A stretch of DNA of 64,000 nt from Sphingobium sp. DEHP117 (GCF_030867385.1 NZ_JAPFBJ010000002.1:535001-599000); one strand, 5' to 3'; shown: positions 17,485-27,257, numbered from the stretch's first letter. Notes: generated by a model from the letters alone, not told the origin. Numbers and translations: made by a program.

Positions 17485-19170
17485 ATGAATGACATGACGG
17501 GTACTTTTTCGCTGCATTCTCAACTTCGTGCGGCGATGGCGGAGGCCCCGGCCCAGCGAACGGAGAGTGCCGCGCTGGAAGAAATCGGCTTCGTCTTTCA
17601 GATCGCGGGCAGCAGCTCCCAGATACTGATCGACCTCAAGGCCATCGATGCGCTCGCCGAGCATCCAGACCCCTGTGTCGCCATGACCGGCCAGGTGGGC
17701 AGTCAGGTGAAGATGCGGCTGGGCCACATGTGGATCATCGCCAGCATCCGCTCGATGGTGCTGGACCGGCGCGATGCCAGCCGCGTGGTGGCGGACATCG
17801 ATTTTCTGGGCGAGGGCAACGAGGATTTCGGCACTGGTGCCATCGTCAACTTCCGCCGCGGCGTGACGCGCTATCCCACGCCGGGCACAGAGATTTTCCC
17901 GGTTTCCAGCGTGGATATGGACCAGATCTATGCGGCGACAGAGCGGGCGCATGTGCAGATCGGCACCGTCTATCCCACCACTCATACGCGCGCCGCGCTC
18001 TATATCGATCCGCTGCTCGGCAAGCATTTCGCGCTGCTGGGCTCCACCGGTACCGGTAAATCCACTTCCGCCGCGCTCATCCTCCACAAGATCTGCGAGC
18101 AGTCCCCCAAGGGGCATATCGTGATGATCGATCCGCACGGCGAATATTCCGCCGCCTTCACCCACAATGGCGCGCTGTATGACGCCAGCAACCTCGCGCT
18201 GCCCTATTGGCTGATGAACTTCGAGGAGCATTGCGAGGTGTTTGTCACCTCCACGGGAGACGATCATGCGCGCGATTGCGAGATTCTCGCCAAATGCCTG
18301 CTCGCCGCCCGCGCCAAGAACCGCGCGGCCGAAGGCATGGCACGCCTCACCGTCGATTCGCCGATCCCCTATCTGCTGTCGGACCTCACCACGATCATTT
18401 CCAACGAGATGGGCAAGCTCGACAAGGGCACCAACTCATTGCCCTTTATGCGCCTCAAGGGCCGGATCGACGAAATCAAGTCCGATCCGCGCTACAGCTT
18501 CATGTTCTCAGGGATGCTGGTGGCGGACACGATGCAGGATTTCATCGCCAAGCTGTTCCGCATGCCGGCGGACGGCAAGCCGATCTCGATCGTCGACACC
18601 TCGGCCATGCCGTCGGAGATTACCTCGGTGGTCGTCTCGGTGCTGTCGCGCCTGATCTTCGATTACGCGATCTGGGCGCGCAACGAACCGAAACGCCCGA
18701 TCCTGCTCGTCTGCGAAGAGGCGCACCGCTATATCCCAAACAGCACCACCGGTGCCGGGCAATCCGTCCGCAAGATTCTCGAACGCATCGCCAAGGAAGG
18801 GCGTAAATATGGCGTGTCGCTGGGCCTCATCACCCAGCGCCCGTCAGACCTTGCCGAGGGCGTCCTGTCGCAATGCGGCACCATCATCTCGCTGCGCCTC
18901 AACAATGATCGCGACCAGGCGTTCGTCCGCGCCGCCATGCCCGAGGGCGCGCGCGGCTTCCTCGATTCCATCCCGGCGCTCCGCAACCGCGAATGCATCA
19001 TCTGCGGCGAAGGCGTCGCCATCCCGATCCGCGTCGCTCTGGATGATCTGGAGGAGCGCAAGCGCCCGGCCTCGGCCGACCCCAGCTTCTCGGATCTGTG
19101 GAAGCAGTGCGGCGGCGAGGAAGACATTCTCGGCCGCACCATCAACCGCTGGCGCAACCAGGGACGCTGA
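17485..19170 (+). CDS. HerA-like (DUF87) ATP-binding protein
   Basis: A 561-residue FtsK/HerA superfamily ATPase. An N-terminal HAS-barrel-like region (residues 1-165) precedes Walker A GSTGTGKST (186-193). Walker B is PILLVCEEAHRYIP, and LITQRPSDLAEGVLSQCGTIISLRL carries the sensor and arginine-finger part. HerA pumps DNA and usually works with the nuclease NurA for end resection; no nurA is visible in this window. The start is uncertain: ATGs at 17473, 17485 and 17494 are all close together and none has a strong ribosome site. Confidence 0.8.
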   Translation: MNDMTGTFSLHSQLRAAMAEAPAQRTESAALEEIGFVFQIAGSSSQILIDLKAIDALAEHPDPCVAMTGQVGSQVKMRLGHMWIIASIRSMVLDRRDASRVVADIDFLGEGNEDFGTGAIVNFRRGVTRYPTPGTEIFPVSSVDMDQIYAATERAHVQIGTVYPTTHTRAALYIDPLLGKHFALLGSTGTGKSTSAALILHKICEQSPKGHIVMIDPHGEYSAAFTHNGALYDASNLALPYWLMNFEEHCEVFVTSTGDDHARDCEILAKCLLAARAKNRAAEGMARLTVDSPIPYLLSDLTTIISNEMGKLDKGTNSLPFMRLKGRIDEIKSDPRYSFMFSGMLVADTMQDFIAKLFRMPADGKPISIVDTSAMPSEITSVVVSVLSRLIFDYAIWARNEPKRPILLVCEEAHRYIPNSTTGAGQSVRKILERIAKEGRKYGVSLGLITQRPSDLAEGVLSQCGTIISLRLNNDRDQAFVRAAMPEGARGFLDSIPALRNRECIICGEGVAIPIRVALDDLEERKRPASADPSFSDLWKQCGGEEDILGRTINRWRNQGR

Positions 19171-19219
19171 CCGGCGCAAAAGCATGGCGGAGGGCAGGGC
19201 GTCTTGCTAGAAACGCCCC

Positions 19220-19654
19220 ATGCCCAAATATCTCCACACCATGATCCGCGTGTCCGATCCGGACGCAACCATCCGGTTCTTCGAACTTATCGGCCTGCGT
19301 GAGCTGCGCCGTATCGAGAGCGCGCCGGGCCGCTTCACGCTCATCTTTCTCGCCGCGCCGGGGGACGAAGACGCGCAGGTGGAGCTGACGTACAACTGGC
19401 CGCCCGAAGGCGGCGTGGGCGAGGTCTATAGCGGCGGCCGCAATTTCGGCCATCTCGCCTACCGGGTCGAGAATGTCTACGAGACCTGCCAGCGGCTGAT
19501 GGACGCCGGAGTCCCCATCAACCGCCCCCCGCGAGACGGGCACATGGCCTTCGTGCGCTCGCCAGACGGCATCTCGATCGAGCTGTTGCAGAGCGGAGAG
19601 CATCTGCCGCCGCAGGAGCCGTGGGCGTCGATGCCCAACACAGGGGGATGGTGA
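19220..19654 (+). CDS. gloA: Lactoylglutathione lyase (glyoxalase I)
   Basis: A 144-residue enzyme converting the methylglyoxal-glutathione hemithioacetal to S-lactoylglutathione. Metal ligands are recognisable as the His in YLHTMIRV, the Glu in VELTYNW, the His in FGHLAYRV and the Glu in SIELLQ. gloB starts inside its stop codon (TGATG), so the two detoxification steps are made together. Confidence 0.93.
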   Translation: MPKYLHTMIRVSDPDATIRFFELIGLRELRRIESAPGRFTLIFLAAPGDEDAQVELTYNWPPEGGVGEVYSGGRNFGHLAYRVENVYETCQRLMDAGVPINRPPRDGHMAFVRSPDGISIELLQSGEHLPPQEPWASMPNTGGW

Positions 19655-20379
19655 TGACGATCGAAATCGTGGGCGTGCCCGTGCTCAATGACAATTATGT
19701 CTGGCTGATGCACGAGGAAGTGACCGGCGAGACGGTGGTGATCGACCCCGCCGTGGCCGAGCCGGTGCTTGCCGAAGCGGATGCGCGCGGCTGGCGCATC
19801 AGCCAGATCTGGAACACCCACTGGCACCCCGATCATGTCGGCGGCAATGCGCAGATCAAGGCGGCGACAGCCTGCCGGATCACAGGCCCGGCAGGCGAAA
19901 CCGCGAAGATCGACACGCTCGACGCAACCGTGAAGGGTAACGACATCGCGACCATCGGCGGCCTGCGCGCCGAAGTGTGGGATGTGCCCGCGCACACCGC
20001 GGGCCACATCGCGTATTATCTGCCCAGCGCGGGGGTGATTTTTGTCGGCGACACGCTGTTCGCCATGGGCTGCGGGCGCCTGTTCGAGGGGACGGCGGAT
20101 CAGATGTTCGCCAATATGCAGCGCTTCGCCACGCTCGACGGCACAACCCGCGTCTATTGCGCGCACGAATACACGCTCTCCAACGCCAAATTCGCGGCCG
20201 CGATGGAGCCGGAGAACGCAGACATCGCCACGCGGCTGGCGGAGGTGACGGCCATGCGCGAACGCGGCGAACCGACCGTGCCCACCACCATCGCGCAGGA
20301 GCGCGCCACCAACCCGTTCATGCGCGCAGGCACCGTGGAAGAACTGGCGCGACTAAGGAGCGCGAAGGATAGTTTTTGA
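19654..20379 (+). CDS. gloB: Hydroxyacylglutathione hydrolase (glyoxalase II)
   Basis: A 241-residue metallo-beta-lactamase-fold enzyme that hydrolyses S-lactoylglutathione to D-lactate and glutathione. The binuclear metal motif is THWHPDHVGG; further ligands are in HTAGH, VGDTLF and CAHEYT. GGGGG at 19643-19647 supports the ATG at 19654, though the ATG at 19648 is also possible. Confidence 0.94.
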   Translation: MTIEIVGVPVLNDNYVWLMHEEVTGETVVIDPAVAEPVLAEADARGWRISQIWNTHWHPDHVGGNAQIKAATACRITGPAGETAKIDTLDATVKGNDIATIGGLRAEVWDVPAHTAGHIAYYLPSAGVIFVGDTLFAMGCGRLFEGTADQMFANMQRFATLDGTTRVYCAHEYTLSNAKFAAAMEPENADIATRLAEVTAMRERGEPTVPTTIAQERATNPFMRAGTVEELARLRSAKDSF

Positions 20380-20418
20380 GAGGGGGTTGGTTGGCCGGGG
20401 GCACGGCCATTATAACTT

Positions 20419-20510
20419 CGTCATGCTGAACTTGTTTCAGCATCCATCGTGCACCCTAACGCACAGGATGATCCGGAGAGATGGACCCTGAAACAAGTTC
20501 AGGGTGACGG
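20419..20510. repeat. Intergenic palindromic repeat between gloB and rel
   Basis: The left half (CGTCATGCTGAACTTGTTTC from 20419) and the right half (ending at 20510, with CCTGAAACAAGTTCAGGG) are imperfect inverted copies that can form a long stem. The same style of sequence recurs at 24731-24810 and 29094-29200. It lies between convergent genes and may act as a transcription barrier. Confidence 0.65.
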
Positions 20511-20547
20511 TAAAGGCCAGGAGGATTGGACGTCCTACCCAGACCCC

Positions 20548-22638
20548 CTACACCCGATCCGCCTGCGCCACAAAGTCCAGCGCGCGGAGCGCCGAGACGA
20601 TCCGCATCAGATGTTGCGCGTCGGCCACTTCGAGGTCGATGATGTCGGTGTGAAACGGCCCCTCGCGGTTGACGAGTTGCAGGTTCAGAATGTTCGCCTT
20701 GTTGACGCCGAAGATGTTGGCGACGGCCGCCAAGGCGCCCGGCTGGTTCTTGACGATCACCTGCAACCGCGCCGTGCCGCCTTTGGATCTGCTGTCCCAC
20801 GCCAGGTCCACCCAGTCCGCGTCCTGCCCGGTTTCCAGCGCCAGGCAGTCGATCGTGTGCACCTCGATCGGCTCTCCGGTCTGGCGAATGCCGACGATCC
20901 GGTCGCCCGGCACCGGGTGGCAGCAGTCGCCCAGATGATAGGCGATGCCGGGCGTCAGGCCGCGGATCGAGACCGGCTTGTGCTGGCCGCTGGGGTCGAC
21001 ACCCTCGCTCTCCGTCGATCCGGGGATCAGCGCCTCCATCACCTCGCCGTCGGTCACGCGGTGGGTGGCGATGGCGATCATCAGCGCAGCGCGATCCTCC
21101 AGCTTCAGGCGCTTCAGCGCCGCCTTCACAGCCTTGTCGCCCACTTCCACGGGCAGGCGCTGGACGATATCCTCATACAGCTTCTCGCCCAGCGCCACCG
21201 TCTCGTCGCGCTGCTTGTGGCGGATATAGCGGCGGATGGCCGCGCGCGCCTTGGCGGTGACGGCGAAGGTCAGCCAGCCCGGCTGCGGCTCCTGCCCCTC
21301 GCTCTTTAAGATCTCCACCTGATCGCCGTTTTCGAGCACGGTGCGCAGCGGCACCACCCGCCCGTTCACCTTCGCGCCCACGGTCTGATCGCCCAGGCTG
21401 GTATGGATGGCATAGGCAAAATCGACCGGGGTCGAACCCTTGGGCAGCTGGTGCAGCTCACCCTTGGGCGTGAAGGCGAAGATGCGGTCCTGATACATGG
21501 CGAGCCGCGTATGCTCCAGCAGCTCCTCGGCATCGTGACTCTGGTCGAGGATCTCGATCAGGTCGCGCAGCCAGCCCGCCTGCCCGTCGGGGCTCGCCAC
21601 GCCGCCGGTCTTGTAGGCCCAGTGCGCAGCTAGGCCGAACTCGCTCTCGCGGTGCATTTCCGCGCTGCGTATCTGAACTTCGATGCGCGCGTTCTCGCCG
21701 TGGATCACCGTGGTGTGGAGCGATCGGTATCCGTTGCGCTTGGGCGTGGAGATATAGTCCTTGAACCGGCCCGGCACCATTTTGTAGCGGCCGTGGATGA
21801 TGCCGAGCGCGCGATAGCAGTCGTCGGTATTGGCGGTGATGACGCGAAACGCCATCACGTCGGTCAGCTGCTCAAAGCTGATGTGCCGCTCCTGCATCTT
21901 GCGCCAGATCGAATAAGGGTGCTTCTCGCGCCCCGACACCGTCACCTTGAGGCCCGCGCTGCCGAGCAGCAGCTGAAGGCCGGACGCGATGCGCGCCACC
22001 TTGTCGCCGCCGCCTTCCTTCAGGCTCTCCAGCCTGCGCGTGATGCTGTCATAAGCCTCCGGTTCCAGCTCGCGGAAGGAGAGCAGCTGCATCTCGTGCA
22101 TGAAGTCATACATGCCGATGCGCTCGGCCAGCGGCGCATAGATTTCCATCGTCTCGCGCGCGATGCGGCGGCGCTTGTCCGGGTTGGCGATGAAATGCAG
22201 CGTGCGCATGTTGTGCAACCGGTCGGCAAGCTTCACCAGCAGCACGCGGATGTCGTCCGACATGGCGAGCAGGAACTTGCGCAGATTTTCCGCCGCGCGC
22301 TCGTTTTCCGATTGCGCCTCGATCTTGGAGAGCTTGGTCACGCCATCGACAAGGCGGCCCACCTCCTCGCCGAACAGGCTCTCGATCTCCTCATAGGTGA
22401 CAAGCGTGTCCTCGATCGTGTCGTGCAACAGCGCGGTGACGATGGTCTTGTCGTCCATGTAAAAGTCGGTGAGGATGCCCGCCACCTCGATCGGGTGGCT
22501 GAAATAGGGGTCGCCGCTCGCGCGCTTCTGGCTGCCGTGCTTCTGCACCGAAAAAACATAGGCGCGGTTGATCATCGCTTCGTCCGCATCGGGGTCGTAG
22601 CGTTTTATTTTTTCGACGAGTTCGTACTGGCGCAACAT
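20548..22638 (-). CDS. rel: Bifunctional (p)ppGpp synthetase/hydrolase (RelA/SpoT family)
   Basis: A 696-residue stringent-response enzyme. The hydrolase domain has SHPIEVAGIL and LLHDTIEDT, an intact HD site. The synthetase domain has GREKHPYSIWRKM, FKDYISTPKRNGYRSLHT and RIEVQIRSAEMH. The TGS domain (FAFTPKGELHQLPKGSTPVDFAYAIHT) and the C-terminal ACT domain follow. Both catalytic domains look complete, as expected for the single Rel of most alphaproteobacteria. I chose the start MLRQYELVEKIK; the open frame extends 14 codons upstream. Confidence 0.96.
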   Translation of the reverse strand: MLRQYELVEKIKRYDPDADEAMINRAYVFSVQKHGSQKRASGDPYFSHPIEVAGILTDFYMDDKTIVTALLHDTIEDTLVTYEEIESLFGEEVGRLVDGVTKLSKIEAQSENERAAENLRKFLLAMSDDIRVLLVKLADRLHNMRTLHFIANPDKRRRIARETMEIYAPLAERIGMYDFMHEMQLLSFRELEPEAYDSITRRLESLKEGGGDKVARIASGLQLLLGSAGLKVTVSGREKHPYSIWRKMQERHISFEQLTDVMAFRVITANTDDCYRALGIIHGRYKMVPGRFKDYISTPKRNGYRSLHTTVIHGENARIEVQIRSAEMHRESEFGLAAHWAYKTGGVASPDGQAGWLRDLIEILDQSHDAEELLEHTRLAMYQDRIFAFTPKGELHQLPKGSTPVDFAYAIHTSLGDQTVGAKVNGRVVPLRTVLENGDQVEILKSEGQEPQPGWLTFAVTAKARAAIRRYIRHKQRDETVALGEKLYEDIVQRLPVEVGDKAVKAALKRLKLEDRAALMIAIATHRVTDGEVMEALIPGSTESEGVDPSGQHKPVSIRGLTPGIAYHLGDCCHPVPGDRIVGIRQTGEPIEVHTIDCLALETGQDADWVDLAWDSRSKGGTARLQVIVKNQPGALAAVANIFGVNKANILNLQLVNREGPFHTDIIDLEVADAQHLMRIVSALRALDFVAQADRV

Positions 22639-22793
22639 GTCGGCCCAAGGATGCGGCCTCACGCCATTGCAACGCAACAAAAAAATCCTTCGTCAGGCTG
22701 ATTGCGACGCTACGGCCGCCGCCTGCCCCTTAAAATTGTGCCTGCGCCGAAACGGGTTCGCATATGATATTTTCGCGGTTATGACTGCGGAAC

Positions 22794-23879
22794 ATGTCTG
22801 TGAACCCGTTTCAGCCCAAACCTTTCTTCCAGGACAAGAACCGGGCGTTCTGGAACCTTCAGCTTGCGGGGTGGGCGGGCGCGTTCGTCTTGCGCGGCAT
22901 TTCCGGTCTCGCCAACGGCCAGCCGATCTCCTTTCTGGCGCCGGTGCTCATCTCCACCATTACCGGCTATTCACTCACTCTTGTGATGGCGGTGATCTTC
23001 CGCGTGCTGTTGCAACAGCGGCCGCTGGTAACGTGGACCGTGTCGATCCTCGTCGTGCTGTTTGCCGCCGCCATCGGCGCTTTCATCGATGCGTGGGTGT
23101 TCACCATGCAGAATCGCGGCGGCGGCGGGGCAAGCCTGCAGCTGCTGCTCGGCGCCTATTATCTCACCGTCACTTTGCTGTTCGCCTGGTCCGCGCTCTA
23201 TTACGCCATCAACTTCTATCTCACGGTGGAGGAGCAGGCGGACCAGCTCCAGCATCTCGAAAGCCAGGCCTCCTCCGCCCAGCTCGCCATGCTGCGCTAT
23301 CAGCTCAACCCGCATTTCCTGTTCAATACGCTCAACAGCATCTCCACGCTCGTGCTGCTGAAACAGACCGAACCCGCCAACGCGATGCTCTCGCGCCTGT
23401 CCTCCTTCCTGCGCTATACCCTGATCAACGAGCCGACCGCCCTGGTGCCGCTGCATCAGGAGATCGACACGCTGAAGCTCTATCTCGATATCGAGAAGAT
23501 GCGGTTCGAAGACCGGCTGCGCCCCAGCTTCGACATCGATCCGCTGGTGGAAAAGGCGCACCTGCCATCGCTCCTGCTCCAGCCGCTCGTTGAAAACGCC
23601 ATCAAATATGCCGTCACCCCGCGCGAGGAGGGGGCGGACATCCACATCATCGCCCAGCCTGCGGGGGAGAATGTGCGCATCACCGTATCGGACACCGGGC
23701 CGGGTTTCGGCGCGGAGTCTCCGGCCGAAGTCGTCTCGACCGGTGTGGGCCTTGCCAACATTCGCGACAGATTATCGCAGGCTTTCGGGGAACGACATCG
23801 GTTCGACGCGCGTTCTACCCCCGGCGGCGGCTTTGTCGTGACGATAGAGCTGCCGTTCCTCAAGCAACAACAAGAGTGA
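22794..23879 (+). CDS. LytS-family sensor histidine kinase
   Basis: A 361-residue inner-membrane kinase. Four hydrophobic segments (about residues 25-45, 50-75, 82-102 and 115-145) are followed by a His_kinase domain. The phospho-accepting His is in LRYQLNPHFLFNTLNSIS; the N-box is LLQPLVENAIKYA and the G-boxes are DTGPGFG and GVGLANI. There is no periplasmic sensor domain, so the membrane part probably senses directly. It is divergent from rel, and the response regulator follows after 4 bases. Confidence 0.9.
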   Translation: MSVNPFQPKPFFQDKNRAFWNLQLAGWAGAFVLRGISGLANGQPISFLAPVLISTITGYSLTLVMAVIFRVLLQQRPLVTWTVSILVVLFAAAIGAFIDAWVFTMQNRGGGGASLQLLLGAYYLTVTLLFAWSALYYAINFYLTVEEQADQLQHLESQASSAQLAMLRYQLNPHFLFNTLNSISTLVLLKQTEPANAMLSRLSSFLRYTLINEPTALVPLHQEIDTLKLYLDIEKMRFEDRLRPSFDIDPLVEKAHLPSLLLQPLVENAIKYAVTPREEGADIHIIAQPAGENVRITVSDTGPGFGAESPAEVVSTGVGLANIRDRLSQAFGERHRFDARSTPGGGFVVTIELPFLKQQQE

Positions 23880-23883
23880 CGCC

Positions 23884-24687
23884 ATGACGATCCGCACCAT
23901 CCTTGTAGACGACGAAAGCCTCGCGATACAGGGGCTTAAGCTGCGCCTTGAGCCGCATGAGGACGTTGAGATTGTTGAGACCTGCCAGAACGGGCGCGAG
24001 GCAATCCGCGCGATCAAGACGCACAAGCCGGACCTCGTGTTCCTCGATATTCAGATGCCGGGTTTCGATGGCTTTTCGGTGGTGCAGGGCACCATGGATG
24101 TCGAGCAGCCCCTGTTCGTGTTCGTCACTGCCTATTCGGATCATGCCTTGAAGGCGTTCGAGGCGCAGGCGGTGGACTATATCGTCAAGCCCGTGGACGA
24201 ACAGCGCCTCGCCGACGCGCTCGACCGTGTGCGTCAACGCCTCGCGGACAAGCGGCAGGCGCAGGAGGCGGAGCGCCTGCGCGGTGTGCTGGCCGAGGTC
24301 GCGCCCGATGCCATGCATCATTTCGATTCCGGTGAAGACGACGCCCCGGCTGCCAACCGCTTTGAAAAACTCATCAACATCAAGGACCGGGGCCAGATCT
24401 TCCGCGTCGATGTCGACAGCATCGAGCGGATAGACGCCGCTGGCGACTATATGTGCATCTACACGGCGGACAATTCTCTCATCCTGCGCGAGACGATGAA
24501 GGATCTGGAAAAGCGGCTCGACCCGCGCAACTTCCAGCGCGTCCACCGCTCCACCATCGTGAACCTCAGCCAGGTGCGGCAGGTAAAGCCCCATACCAAC
24601 GGCGAATGCTTCCTCGTACTGGAGTCCGGCGCGCAGGTGAAGGTCAGCCGCTCCTATCGGGATGTCGTCGCCCGCTTCGTGCACTAA
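23884..24687 (+). CDS. LytTR-family response regulator
   Basis: A 267-residue regulator. The receiver domain (1-120) has the acidic pocket VDDESLA, the phospho-acceptor Asp in LVFLDIQMPGFDG and the lysine in VDYIVKPVDE. The C-terminal LytTR DNA-binding domain (about 160-265) carries NLSQVRQVKPHTNGE and VKVSRSYRDVV. A Gln/Glu-rich linker joins them. It pairs with the LytS-type kinase directly upstream. The target genes are not evident. Confidence 0.92.
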   Translation: MTIRTILVDDESLAIQGLKLRLEPHEDVEIVETCQNGREAIRAIKTHKPDLVFLDIQMPGFDGFSVVQGTMDVEQPLFVFVTAYSDHALKAFEAQAVDYIVKPVDEQRLADALDRVRQRLADKRQAQEAERLRGVLAEVAPDAMHHFDSGEDDAPAANRFEKLINIKDRGQIFRVDVDSIERIDAAGDYMCIYTADNSLILRETMKDLEKRLDPRNFQRVHRSTIVNLSQVRQVKPHTNGECFLVLESGAQVKVSRSYRDVVARFVH

Positions 24688-24730
24688 GGCGGCCGATATT
24701 CGCAAACGGCTGCGGCATAGCTCCAAACTT

Positions 24731-24810
24731 TCGTCACCCCGGACTTGATCCGGGGTCCCGCTTCTCTCTAGGTTTTTCGGTGTCATGCTGTACCTGTTCC
24801 AGCATGACGA
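24731..24810. repeat. Pair of intergenic palindromic repeats
   Basis: Two hairpins lie between convergent genes. One is built on CCCCGGACTTGATCCGGGG (24737-24755). The other is TCATGCTG (24783-24790) with CAGCATGA (24801-24808). Both belong to the same palindromic style seen at 20419-20510. Confidence 0.6.
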
Positions 24811-24862
24811 TCATTTGCCAATCTCTTTAGGGATAGCTCCCAGAGAGCCACTTCGGCGCCCC

Positions 24863-25300
24863 CTATCTGAAGACCCATTTCTTGTTGAGCACGAACACCA
24901 GCGCGGGCGTGACGAACAGCATGGCGGGGATCGGCGTCCATGTCGGCCATCCGCGCCATGATACGCACAGCCATACCCAGAGCGCATTCAGCCCCCAGCT
25001 GACCAGCGATGCGATGACGAAGCGGCCGCCGCGTGCCACATGGGCGGCGCCCCCTTCGGGCCGGGGTGTGCCCCCGAAGGTATAGCGCCCGTGCAGCACA
25101 TAGCCGCTCGCTACCGCGCAGAGATACCCCGCGAAGTTGGCGATCTGGCTGTGCACATTGGCGGCTTCGGCCAACAGCCAATAGACCAGCGCCTGCAGGC
25201 TGGTGACGCCGAAGCCGACGAGCGCATAGCGCACAAGCTGCCCTATCAGCGCGCGCCTGTGCGGCGGAAGCGCGCTCCATAACCCCGCCAGCGCCCGCAT
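24863..25300 (-). CDS. GtrA-like membrane protein
   Basis: A 145-residue protein with four membrane segments in the GtrA pattern: LVRYALVGFGVTSLQALVYWLL, NFAGYLCAVASGYVLHGRYTF, FVIASLVSWGLNALWVWL and the C-terminal PALVFVLNKKWVFR. GtrA proteins are thought to move lipid-linked sugars across the inner membrane. AAGGAG 9 bases upstream fixes the start at 25300. It is divergent from the STT3-like gene, 64 bases away. Confidence 0.85.
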   Translation of the reverse strand: MRALAGLWSALPPHRRALIGQLVRYALVGFGVTSLQALVYWLLAEAANVHSQIANFAGYLCAVASGYVLHGRYTFGGTPRPEGGAAHVARGGRFVIASLVSWGLNALWVWLCVSWRGWPTWTPIPAMLFVTPALVFVLNKKWVFR

Positions 25301-25364
25301 CCGTCCGCACTCCTTCACAATATCCCGTTGCGCTTTGTGCCCACGCCTCTAATCCCTGTTGGGC

Positions 25365-27257
25365 ATGAGGGAAAGCGCGTTCAGCTTCGGGCATCAGGGC
25401 AGGCATAGGCGGCGGTTCGGGCTGGCGCTGGGCTGGGCCAATGCCAACTGGAAGTTCATCGTCCTGCTCATCTGGATGGGGGTGAGCGCCTATTACCTGA
25501 GCCTGCGCGCCGACGCGGTTCACTGGTTCGCGCTCGGCGATACCGATGACAATATGCGCTACCTTCAGGTGCGGGACTGGCTGAACGGGCAGGGCTGGTT
25601 CGACCTCCGCCAGCACCGGATGAATCCGCCCGACGGCGCCAACATCCACTGGTCGCGCATCGTCGATCTGCCGATCGCGGCGCTGATGCTGCTGTTCCGG
25701 CTGTTCATGGCCGCGCCGCTGGCGGACAAATGGGCGTGCGCGGTCGCGCCGCTGCTCCCGCTGCTGCCGCTGATGCTCGGCCTGGCCTTCATCGCGCGCC
25801 GTCTCTCGCGCCCGGGCAGCGCCGCGTGGATCATCGCCGCCTTCGGGCCATTGGGCGCGCCGATGGGGCTGGGCATGTATATGCCTTTGCGGGTCGATCA
25901 TCATGGCTGGCAGCTTGCGCTCGTTGTGGCCATGCTCGCCGGGATCGTGGACCGCAAATGGCTGCGCGGTGGCCTGATCGCCGGGGCGGCGAGCGCGCTC
26001 TCGGTCGCCATCGGCATGGAGATGATGGTCTATCTCGCCGGCGCGGGCGGCCTCATCGCGCTGCGCTGGGTGTTCAAGGAAGGCGCGGCGCGGCGGATGG
26101 CGCCTTATGCGTTGGCACTGGGCAGCGGCACCGGCCTGCTCTACGCCGCGTTCGCCAGCAACGACAATCGCGGCATCGCGTGCGACGCGATCTCGTTGAA
26201 CTGGGTGGCGACGCTTGGCCTTGCGGCGGGCGGCATGGTGCTGCTGAGCCTGTTGGGGCTGAAAGGCTGGCCGCGCAGGCTGGCGGCGGGCGCGGTGGTC
26301 GGCGGCGTGGTGATGGCGTTCAGCTATCATTTCTGGCCGCAATGCCTCACCAGCGCCTATCAGATCGATCCGGAGCTGGACCGGCTCTGGCTCTCGCATA
26401 TCCGCGAGGCGAAGCCGATCACCAGCCAGTCGCTTTCCGCCGCCCTCTCGATGCTGGCGCTCCCGGTCGCCGGGCTCGGCGCGGCGGTGCTGGGCTGCAT
26501 CGCCGCGCGTCAGGACAAGGAGCGGCTGTGGGCCTGGGCCAGCGTGATGCTGATGGTCGGCTTCGCGCTCATCCTGATGCTCTGGCAGATCCGCTCCACC
26601 CCGGCGGCTCAGCTCATCGCCGTGCCTGCGGTGGCCTGGCTCGGCTTCGGCGCGCTCGAATGGCTGGTGCGCGGATCGTGGGGAGAGCGCATTGCCGCAT
26701 TGCTTGGGCTTGGCCTCGTCGCGCTCTCGTTCAACGGCGGCTGGCTCTACCCCCAGTTGCAGAATGCAGGCCTCGTCGCCAAGCCCGCGCCCGCCACCGC
26801 TGCCTCCAGGGCGCAGTCCGCGCGGTTCAAGCGCATCAATCAGGCCAATGGCCGCTGCCGCACCCAGCCCGCGCTCATCGCGCTCAATCAGCTCCCCCCA
26901 GCGACGATCATGACCCTGGTCGACCTCGGCCCGCGCATCCTCGCGGTTACGCATCACAATGTCATCGCCGGACCCTATCACCGCAACGGCAAGGCGATCC
27001 TCGATCTGCACCACGCCTATGATGGCGACGAGGCCGCCTTCCTAAACACCGCCCGGCGGCATGGCGCGCGGTATTTCCTGCTGTGCCCGGATTTCCCCGA
27101 AGGCACCGTCTACCGCGCAAGAGCCAAGGGCGGCATGTATGACCGGATCGAGAAGGGCCAGATACCGCGCTGGCTCACGCCGGTGGATTTGAAGAGCGGG
27201 TTTGCGCTGCCCTATCGGCTGTATAGGATTGAATACCCGCTTGGCCCAACTCGCTGA
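25365..27257 (+). CDS. STT3/GT-C-like multi-pass membrane protein
   Basis: A 630-residue protein with about a dozen hydrophobic segments and a C-terminal soluble domain. The first external loop has GDTDDNMRYLQVRDWLNGQGW, then NIHWSRIVDLPIA, and a later loop has YMPLRVDHHGWQL. These acidic and WSRIVDLP/DHHGW motifs resemble GT-C glycosyltransferases and oligosaccharyltransferase STT3 proteins. Substrate and acceptor are unknown. The nearby divergent GtrA gene is consistent with a glycan-transfer role. Confidence 0.65.
   Translation: MRESAFSFGHQGRHRRRFGLALGWANANWKFIVLLIWMGVSAYYLSLRADAVHWFALGDTDDNMRYLQVRDWLNGQGWFDLRQHRMNPPDGANIHWSRIVDLPIAALMLLFRLFMAAPLADKWACAVAPLLPLLPLMLGLAFIARRLSRPGSAAWIIAAFGPLGAPMGLGMYMPLRVDHHGWQLALVVAMLAGIVDRKWLRGGLIAGAASALSVAIGMEMMVYLAGAGGLIALRWVFKEGAARRMAPYALALGSGTGLLYAAFASNDNRGIACDAISLNWVATLGLAAGGMVLLSLLGLKGWPRRLAAGAVVGGVVMAFSYHFWPQCLTSAYQIDPELDRLWLSHIREAKPITSQSLSAALSMLALPVAGLGAAVLGCIAARQDKERLWAWASVMLMVGFALILMLWQIRSTPAAQLIAVPAVAWLGFGALEWLVRGSWGERIAALLGLGLVALSFNGGWLYPQLQNAGLVAKPAPATAASRAQSARFKRINQANGRCRTQPALIALNQLPPATIMTLVDLGPRILAVTHHNVIAGPYHRNGKAILDLHHAYDGDEAAFLNTARRHGARYFLLCPDFPEGTVYRARAKGGMYDRIEKGQIPRWLTPVDLKSGFALPYRLYRIEYPLGPTR

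Noticed and set aside
24783..27014. 743-residue minus-strand frame across the GtrA and STT3-like genes
   Set aside because: It is antisense to a membrane protein with clear hydrophobic segments and is itself low-complexity and His/Arg/Gln-rich.
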